64,000 nucleotides of DNA from assembly GCF_024868665.1 (NCBI RefSeq), contig NW_026634411.1, positions 25,250 to 89,249 on the forward strand. The letters are read 5' to 3'. The notes under the pieces were generated by a model. It was not told the DNA's origin. It did no database searches and saw only the letters and a list, made by a program, of their open reading frames with translations. Of this stretch, positions 37,965 to 48,700 are shown piece by piece (positions within the stretch are counted from its first letter, which is position 1; each line of letters starts with the position of its first letter). Origin of the DNA: Triplophysa rosa (lineage: Eukaryota > Chordata > Actinopteri > Cypriniformes > Nemacheilidae). The translations under genes were made by a program, and so were the position numbers.

Positions 37965-40900
37965 TGCACGCACGCACACGCACACACATGTCTGGTTTAC
38001 TATCCCCGTGGGGACAGTCCATAGGCGTAATGTTTTTATACTGTACAAACTGTATATTCTATCCCCTATCCCTAACCCTATCCCTAAACCTAAAGATCAT
38101 AGAACACTTTTTGCATTTTTAGATTTGTAAAAAATATTGTTCTGTACAATTTATTAGCTTTTGTGCCCATGAGGACCTCAATTTTGGTCCCCACGGTGAC
38201 ACGAGTCCCCATGTGTTGGTGTGTATTCAGGTTTAGGTCCCCACCGGGATATACAAACATGAACACACACACACAGAGATGGGGTTAATTGACACGTGTG
38301 TAGTGTACATGCTTTTTTCAGCCAAGCACACACGCCGTGCGCACACGTGTTTCTCAGACTCACCAACGTTGTTGAATCCGTAAGATTCTCTGGCTTTGGC
38401 ACACAGGTACGATGCGCTGGTCCACTGACCATAGCGGTTTGGGTCACATTCGATGAGGTCATACGGCGGCTCTCCGCTCATGATCCAATCACTGAGAAAC
38501 TTCCCCACCCCTCCAGAGTGAATGATACCATACCTGTCAATCAAATATTTGAACATCTGAACAACTTTTGCATTCAGAACTCGTGACATAAAGCAGTGTG
38601 TGTTGTGTGTGTACCCGAAGCCGATGGCAGTCCAGTAGTTGCGTGCGCCCTGGTGCGGTCCGATCATAGGCAGCAGGTCAGGAGTGTATGTGATTGGTCC
38701 AGATACGATGTTAATGATGTCGGCGTTCTTCAGAACCGGCACCATCTCCATGGCCATTTCCACGTGATCCATGATCCGGTCCAGATCAGACTCAAACAGT
38801 TCCTTACCGAAACCTTCAAAACACACAACAAGTCACAGAAGAATTTGTGTCACAACAGTTCTGAGACTGATTCTACACGATCCTACGGTTCTTTGCGTGT
38901 TGTGTGTCATCTATGGTGCGTTCACCTGGAGGAACGCCGTCTCTGATCCACGAGTCCTGCAGAACCATCTTCTCCTCTGTCTCGTAGGGTCCGAAAAGAA
39001 GGCCGTCCCGCTCCTGACGCAGATAATACGAGCCCTCCAGATCTCTGATCACAGGAAGTTCTTTCTTCAGAGCTTTGACCTCCGGAACGGTTGCCGTGAC
39101 GACATACTGGTGATGTACAGGAACAGTGGGATGCTGAAAACCGATCATCTGACCCAGCTCACGCGCCCAGAAACCTTCAAACACGACGGAAAGAGACGAC
39201 AGGAGTTATCGCTCATGCCTCAGGAGACTTACAATGAGTTAAAAAAACAGCTGACTGAAAGTGTGTGGAGACATCGCAGGAAATCAAATCATGTACAAGC
39301 ACACAGTCTGAGATCTCATGTGAAACACCAGTGTCTTTAAGAAAGAAGAGATGTGATGTGTAAACAAATCCTCATGCACACATTCCACATCCACTGACCT
39401 TTGACCTCTTTCTGTCTGACCCATCAGAACCACAAACAGGACAGATGATGATTTCATTTATTCATCATTGGAGTTTGGGTTCCTCGCCACAGCAGGGCAG
39501 TGTTGGCTTGCTCACCGGGAGACTGCATTTATTTATTTATTCATTCATTTATTAGATATTATTTATTATAATCAGGGGTGCACATAAGTTTTTCTATCTG
39601 GTTCTCAAAAGAGCACCTGGAGATTCGGTTTGGTGCTCACATTGCACATAGTGTGACAAATTATATTTACCTATTAAAAATAAAAGTAAAAAAGTAGTTA
39701 CTTTTTAATGAACAATAAACAAAATAATAAAGTGGGATAATACTATATTTATTTTACTTTAAAGTACACTTAAAATACAATGATAATGTATTTCTTCTTG
39801 TTTTTCGTTTTACATTAGTAAATATTCATTTTCAACACCAATTTTGAAACCTAAAACAACAACCTTTTTGGTTTTTGGCAGGTTGCTGGGAAGTGCACTT
39901 GCGAGCGCACATGGAGACTTGCGGTGCGGAGCTGGGATCGAGTATAGCAGAGAAACACAAGCTGCGTGCAAGTGTCAAGTTTAAACAGCTTGTCCTCTTA
40001 GAAAGTTTAAGAGAAGCGGTGTTTTGGTAGACGAGCAGCGCAGTTCCAGTCATTCACAGTAGTGGTGGGCGGATCGATCCTGAAGTATCGATACTTTCGA
40101 TACTGAGGTTGTATCTTAAAGGATCGATCCTAACATAAAAATATCGATACTAATGTGTTTTTAGTTTTTACTACTGATTTTATTTATTTACTAATATAGC
40201 TAATAATTGTATAATGAAGAAAAACTATTTCCCATACACCTAGTTTTGCACACGTTGCTCCTCCCTGCCCTGCTGTGTTTTGTAGTCCGCTATCACGTGA
40301 CTCAGCAGCCAAGCGCAAGCGCGCAGACGCAGCTGCAGCCGGCGAAAAGAAGAGGAGCATCGTGTGGAGTTATCACCTCGGTGAATAAAAACACTGCGAA
40401 CTGCGATGTATGGCAGTGGGCCTTTGGGGGTAAAAAGCCAAAGATTGAAAGTACTTTATTATTTAAGCACTTTATTTACTTTGTGTCTCAAACAATTGTG
40501 TGCACTTTGTTTATAAATTCACTTAAAAAAGTGTAATGAAAGGGAAACATGTTAATTTGTTCTATTATTTTGTCTAAACATAACACTGAACAAAAACGAA
40601 AAGCAGTTTTAAAATCTTTGTTCTTGAGTAATAATTTTGTCACTTTGGTTTTTTTAAAGCTAGAGAAGTAGTACTGGGATAACGAGAAATTGTTTTGTTA
40701 TATATCGTTTTTCTGTTCTGTTAATCTGTTATTGTTACTATTTTCCAGTAATAATTTGGTGCAAAATTCATGTTTGCAAATTCGATTACAGGAATAAATA
40801 ACTAAATAAATAGATTTATTTGGTTTAAATGATGTCCAGTGTTTTAACATCTACATGATTAATTAGCCTACAGGCACATTAAGAGCACAAATCACAAAAT

Positions 40901-42394
40901 ATTTTAGTGGTCATGAAAATGTATTCAGATTTAGCATATTAATGATGCATTCATCTGATAAATCATGACATTTCATTTACAGGAAAGTAAATGTAAGTTC
41001 AAGTGAATGCTTTTTAAAAGTAAAAAGTATTGGTATCGGTATCGAAATCGGCAATACTGGCCCTGCATTTACTTGGTATCGGATCGATACTAAATTTTAC
41101 AGTATCGCCCACCACTATCACAGAGCTGCGCGTGCCGCGTGCTTCTCTAGTAACGAAAGCAGAACCAACAAAGGCGGAGCTACCAATACTCCGTTTTTCA
41201 TCATTTACACCCAGGTCCCGTTTAACACCGGGAACAAACGAGATATCAGTAGTTTGGCAGCATTCAGTACAAACGGAAATCTTATCCAGTATTACATTTA
41301 GTCGGTCTAAAACAGTGATTGTGCATCAAAAGGTTTCAACCATGTCAGTACGCAAATGAGCGTTCTAAACTTATTTACAGAGGCATTTTTAATTTTGGTC
41401 GCGCATGCGCACCTGCGCACCACTTATGTGCATCCCTGATTATAATGATCTTGCTTGGTCTATAAACACCATGCACTGTGCTGTGTTTTACCTTTCTGTG
41501 TTTTTCTTATTTGCTCCTGTAAAGCTGCTTTGGAACAATGCACATTGTGAAAAGCGCTATATAAATAAAATGAATTGAATTGAATTGAAACTACTATACT
41601 ATAATTCTATACAATGCAAACAAACTGACAGCACGCACTTAAACACTATACGCACACACACACGCACGCACACACACACAGGCTTTGGTTGACTATCCCC
41701 GTGGGGACAGTCCATAGGCGTAATGTTTTTATACTGTACAAACTGTATATTCTATCCCCTATCCCTAACCCTATCCCTAAACCTAAAGATCATAGAACAC
41801 TTTTTGCATTTTTAGATTTGTAAAAAATATTGTTCTGTACAATTTATTAGCTTTTTTGCTGGGCCTCATTTTTGTGAGGATCAATATTAGGAAAGGAAAA
41901 AGGGCAGTTGTGGCCTAATGGTTAGAGAGTCGGACTCATGACCAGAAGGTTGCCGGTTCGATTCCCAGGGCCGGCGGGTAACAACTGAGGTGCCCTTGAG
42001 CAAGGCACCTTACCCTACTTGCTCCCCGGGCGCTGTAGTGATAGCTGCCCACTGCTCCGGGGGTACGTGTGTTCACTACTCTCTGGATGGGTTAAATGCA
42101 GAGGTCACATTTCGTTGCTTCTTGTACATGTGCAATGACAATAAATTGAATCCAAAATCCAAATCCAAATGAAAAATACTCGAAACAACAATTCTCATCA
42201 ACAATTCACAACACCGAACGACAAAAATGGTACTACGAACTTCCACATCACTATGCACTACCTTGCCTAATGGGTAAGTCCCTGCACACACACAGAGGCA
42301 GAATAGTTTTGGTTACTATGAATGCAGTAGTTTTATTGCATTCAGCATATCTGCTCTCCGCTCAATCTCTGTTACTATTAGTAAACTCGCGAAT

Positions 42395-42474
<80 letters not shown>

Positions 42475-42670
42475 TGTTTACTATCTCCGTGGGGACAGTC
42501 CATAGGCGTAATGTTTTTATACTGTACAAACTGTATATTCTATCCCCTATCCCTAACCCTATCCCTAAACCTAAAGATCATAGAACACTTTTTGCATTTT
42601 TAGATTTGTAAAAAATATTGTTCTGTACAATTTACAGAATTGGGGACCAAAATTGGGATATACAAACATG

Positions 42671-42737
<67 letters not shown>

Positions 42738-45700
42738 TGAGGGTTTGTAAACATCATCAACACACAAACTGAACTCTGAAACACAAAATAAAGTGTCCAG
42801 TGGGTTAAGTCCAGTGAGAGGCGTGTGACACAACACCTCTGACCATTGGCTGAAAACTCAACTGTTGACGAGAGCTGATTGGCTGATCGCGTGTGAGAGA
42901 AAAAATGCCAAAAACTAATAAAAACAACTCTGCAGAAACCAAAACACACAAACACATCTGAATCTGAATCAGCACTCTACACAAATCCTCTCATTTATAG
43001 AGTCGTAATAAACATCAGAAATGACTGCAGAAATAATCCACACACTCCCACACTTACACGCACACACGCGCACAGAGACATGATGATGATGATGATGTGT
43101 GTCAGTTATGTCAGTCTCCAGACTGTGAAATACAGTTGTTTGTAAATAACACTGACAGTGATGTTTACACAAACAGACGGGTCAGAATGGGAAACCTACA
43201 CATGTTTCACACACTATGAAGAGTTTGGGATATTTGAAATCTATCTCATTATAATCAGACATTAGACTGTCTGAAGGTTAAACACACACACACAAACACA
43301 CAAGCAGAGGGTCAGTGTGTGTTTGGGTTGTTATTGGTCAGTGTTGACCTTCAGACCCCGTGTGACTGCGCAATGTGTGTCTGAATGTCTTATCACCGCT
43401 GGTTAAACAACAGCACAACTACACAAAACATCTGTGCAACACACACACGATGTGTTGAGTGACATCATCATATGTTTAACAGAGAGGGCTGTGGGGGGTG
43501 TGGCCTAACCTGTGGCGTTGACAATGCGATTGGCTCGGATGGTTCCGTGTGGAGTCTGGACATCCCATCTGCCATCAGCGGTGGGCGTGAGACCCGTGAC
43601 CGGCGCCGGGTGATAGATCTGAGCGCCGTACATACGAGCGCCTGCCGCCAGAGCCATGGTCAGAGAATACGGATCAATGTGACCATCGCCGGGGTTATAG
43701 AGACCCGCCAACACCTGAGACCAACACGAGACAGAGATGAGAGACGTCCAGAAAGAGCAGAAACTGAATGAAGAGATGTGAGGTCACGGTGCCTTGTTCA
43801 TGTTGAGCAGAGGAAAGAGCTCATGGATCTGCTCGGGTGCGATGAGAAACTGTGGTGTGGGGTGCCAGTGGGTTCTGCTCATCTGATATTTCAGCTCATC
43901 CACTCGGACCGGAGAGGATGCCAGTCTGATGCTGCCGGGCTGATGGAAACCCACGGCCTACAACACACGACACACATCCACCAATCATAGAAGCCCAACA
44001 CAAATCCTGAGATATCCTGATTTCTGAAAGCTCACCTGTCCCGTCTCCTCCTCCAGCTGCTCAAAGAGCTTAATGCTGTAATAATGAATCTTCTTCAGAT
44101 TGATGCCTGGATGATAATATGTGGTGAGGCCCGCCTACAGATGACATCATCAACACACACATGACCACACTGAAGATTGATATATATATGACATCATTGA
44201 CATGATAATGTTTCAGTGCATGTACCGCGTGCCATGTGGACCCGGCCGTCAGCTCGGACTTCTCCAGCAGAACCACGTCCTTTTGTCCGGCTTTAGCCAG
44301 ATGATACGCCACACTGACCCCCACACAACCTCCACCAATGATCACAGTCTTCGCTGAATCCTGCCAGCGCCTGCTCAGAGCCGCACAACCTCCATCACTG
44401 ACAACAACACAACACTTATACACAACACACAACCTCCACTGATGATCACAGTCTCTGCTGAATCCTGCCAGCGCCTGCCCAGAGCCGCACAACCTCCATC
44501 ACTGACAACAACACAACGTCTTGGTTATGGATGTAACCTCTGTTCCCTGATGGAGGGAACGAGACGTTGTGTCAAACCGACAGATGGGGTTTGACTTGAG
44601 AACCTATCGTCTTCCGACTAACTTTCGAAAAGGCCAATGAAATTGGTGAATGAAATTTGCATGCCGGACTCCGCCCCGGATATCCAGGTATAAAAGGAGA
44701 CGGCGTGCTGCATTCATTCACTTTTTGGGCTGAGGAGCCTGAGAGCATCTCTCGACTTCTGCAACGGGCGGCTAGCGTTGTGGCATGAAGGACACAACGT
44801 CTCGTTCCCTCCATCAGGGATCAGAGGTTACATCCTTAACCAAGACGTTCCCTTTCTGTCGGTCTCTCGACATTGTGTCGAACCGACAGATGGGGTTCCT
44901 GTGGAAAATGCCACAGCGCTGTGCCGCGTCACAATCTCTAGCAAGCGACGCTGACTGGCCTAGGCGTGTCAGACGTGAGCGCTAGCGTAAAATTGTAGCC
45001 GTCCAGTGGAGAGGTAGGGGATCCCAGAGCTTTTTGACCAAAGGTGGGAAGCCCCTGCCACCGGCCGTCACGGGCAGAGACCTTCTTCTCTAACGGCAAG
45101 AAGCTGCCCGGCACCGTAAGGGCCACTGGGGAAGCGCTATTTCCTCACTGAGGAAACGTGCTACGAAGGCCACTTCCTGTCGTAGGGAGGAATTCAGTGG
45201 AGTCACCAACATGGTCTCGCTGGCAGGGGAGAACTCATGGGAGGAGTGTGCGGACTGTAAGGGTGTACCGCAAGAGGTGGAGCCCACCTAGGGGAGGTCA
45301 TGGGTTACAATCCTGGGAACCAGACCATGAAAATACATCATACGGAACCGCCCTGCTGGGGGGTTACTACGTGTGGGGCACTAGGTCCGGTTAGAGTCAT
45401 ACGCTAAATAACTCCCGCCTAGATAACTCCTGCCTGAGGAGGCAGAGCTGCTCCGCCCAGCCCGCCACCAGGAAGTGCTTAGTGATGGATGGAATGCCTA
45501 TTCTTCACCCGGTGGGGGAAGAAGGGAGGCGGAAATAGCACACTGACCCACCTATGAGGGACGCCTCACCTACCAGTTGCCGGTCTTGCCTGTTGGTACC
45601 ATGCAAGACTCGGGCTGACACCAGTTCCACACGGAGGCTGTAGAACCTCGCGAAGGTGTTGGGCATAGCCCAACCCGCAGCTCTGCAGATGTCTGCCAGA

Positions 45701-48700
45701 GAGGCACCCTGAGCCAGTGCCCACGACGAGGCTACACTCCGGGTGGAGTGTGCCCTCACTGCCAGTGGGCACGGGTGATCTTGTGAACAGTACGCCGTCG
45801 TGACGGCGTCCATGATCCAGTGCACCAATCTCTGTTTGGAGACAGCCCTCCCCTTCTGCTGGAGCAGTCTCATGTGCATCAACCCGAGGGGGACCACCCC
45901 CGCCGAGGATGCCATGTGCCCCAGGAGCCTCTGAAATAGTTTCAGGGGGACCGCTGGCTGCTTGAAAAGGTTCAAGCAGTTCAGCACTGACTGTGCGCGC
46001 TCGGTAGTCAGTCGCGCTGACATGGAGACAGAGTCGAGTTCCATGCCGAGAAAACAGATGCTCTGCATGGGGGAGAGCTTGCTCTTTTCCTGGTTGACCT
46101 GTAGGCCCAAATGATCTAGATGCCGGAGCACCAGGTCCCTGTGTGTACACAACAGATCTCGCAAGTGTGCCAAGATGAACCAGTCGTTGAGATAGTGGAG
46201 TACGCGCACCCCCTTCTCCCTGAGGGGAGTGAGGGCGGCTTCCACGACCTTCGTAAAGACTCGTGGGGACAGGGACAGACCGAAGGGGAGGACCCTGTAC
46301 TGATATGCCTGTCCCTCGAAAGCGAACCGCAGGAACGGTCGATGACGAGGGAGGATCGAGACATGAAAGTACGCGTCCTTCAGGTCGATTGCCATGAACC
46401 AATCCTGACATCTGATAGACGTCAGGATGCGCTTCTGCGTGAGCATCCTGAACGGCAGCTTGTGTAGGTGCCTGTTCAGGGTACGCAGATCTAGGATGGG
46501 GTCACCCCCCGACTTTCTTGGGGACGATGAAGTACGGGCTGTAAAACCCACTGAACATCTCGGCTGGAGGGACGGGCTCGATCGCTTCCTTTGCCAGAAG
46601 GGTGGTGACCTCGGCCTGAAGCACGGGAGCATCCTTGCCTCTGCCTGAGGTGGAGAGGATGCCCCAAAACTTGGGTGGGCGTCTGGCGAAATGGATCGCG
46701 TAGCCGAGACGGATCGTATTCCCTAGCCACCGTGACGGTTTGGGAAGCTCTAGCCAGGCTCCCAGGGACCGAGACAGGGGGACTAGGGGTTCGATCTGCT
46801 TCATCGACCCCCCGGGGTCATCGACCCCCCCGGAGGGGCCCAGCAGGTGTTGGGACGGGGCAGGGACCGTCCCAGTCGAACCGACCAGCGATGGAATAGC
46901 TGGGGTCGGGCCCGATGGTATTTTTCCTGGGGTCCTCCCATCAGGGCCACTTCTGCTTCCACGGCAGCTGCTGACGGGGCGGTGGTCTCCTCCTCGACGT
47001 CTTCTTCCGGGGGGGCGCCTGAGTGGGGGCGCCGGAGCCGGCGTCGAAGAGGACCGGGGCTGCTGAGGAGCAGACGCCGCACGGGATCTCGACAGCCGAA
47101 AGGTGGCCGAGTCGCAACGGGGCAGGATGTGTTTAATGGCCTCCGTCTGCTTCTTCACTGTCGAGAACTGCTGGGAGAAGTCCTCGACAGTGTCGCCGAA
47201 CAGCCCCCCTTGCGAGATGGGTGCGTCGAGAAAGCGATCTTTCTTAGCGTCACGCATCTGCGCAAGGTTCAGCCAGAGGTGTCTCTCCTGGACCACAAGT
47301 GTGGACATCTCCCGACCCAGAGCCCGCGCGGTCACCTTGGTCGCCCGTAGGGTGAGGTCGGTGACGGTGCGGAGTTCCTGCATAAGCGCTGGGTCGGTCT
47401 TACCCTCGTGGAGCTCTTTCAATGTCTTGGCCTGGTGGACCTGCAGGATGGCCATGGCGTGGAGAGAGGAGGCGGCTTGGCCCGCAGCAGTGTAAGCCTT
47501 CGACACCAGAGATGCTGAAAAATTACACGTCTTGGACGGGAGTCTAGGTCGACCTCTCCAGGTGGCCGCCGTCTGCGGGCACAGATGCACCGCGATGGCA
47601 CGTTTCACCTGGGACACATCGACATAGCCCCTAGCCGCCCCACCATCGAGGGAAGTAAGTGCGGCGGAACTAGTTTGACGAGAACGAGCCGAAAAAGGGG
47701 CATTCCAGGTCGTACTGAGCTCCTCATGCACCTCCGGGAAATACGGAACCGGGGCCGGGTGCGATTTGGAGTCGCACTCAGACCCGAGGTACCACGTATC
47801 CAGCAGCGAGCGTTGGGGAAGGGGCGGTGCGGTGCACTGCAGCCCAATACTCGCGGCAGCCCGGGCAAGCATGGCTGACATTTTGACGTCTGCCTCTTCC
47901 TGAGCTCGACCCCCCGAGGGAGGGAGCTCCGAGGAATCGTCGGGGTCGGATGCCAGTAGGTCACCCTCCGATGCTGCAAGGGACATCTCATCATCACGCA
48001 CCGTTTCCACATACGTGGCTGAGGAACAAGACTGGGTGGGACCGCCTACTGGGGAACGGTCAGACGGGTGAGACAGGGCGCAAACGGTCTGCGAGCCTGT
48101 GGCTGACAGATTAACGCTCATGGTAATCCCCATATCACCCTCGCTGCTCGCCATAGTGGACTGCCGGGCCGTAGCCACTGATGTCACGGAACGGGAAGCA
48201 GACGAGGTGGAGGCTGGGTCTATAAAGAACACAGCCACCCGTGACCGCAACGTCTGGATCGCCATCTGCCCACAGTGCAGTCAAGACGTATCCACGAAGG
48301 CTGCCTCAGCGTGCCGGACACCCATGCACTTGAGGCAGACATCGTGTCCGTCTCCCTCCTCGATGAGTGTATTGCACCCACGAGAACAGCGGGACATGCC
48401 ACGCTGGAGAAATTTGCTCTTTTAGATGAAAAAACACCTCTGGAACTGCCGAGACGCTCAGGGGAAGTCGCTGCAGGAAGGGACAGTCCGCTGCACCACG
48501 TCGTAAGATTCCAGCAGTCAGGAAGATCAGAAGATATGTACTTTTTGTTCATCCGATCTAAGGCTCCGAAGAACAAAAGGTGAATGAATGCAGCACGCCG
48601 TCTTCCTTTTATACCCGGATATCCGGAGCGGAGTCTGGCATGCAAATTTCACTCGCCAATTTCATTGGTCTTTTCAAAAGTTAGTCAGAAGACGATAGGT

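Noticed and set aside
46120..47878. Plus-strand open frames opposite the DIRS ORFs
   Set aside because: Shadows of GC-rich minus-strand DIRS coding sequence; no recognisable domains.
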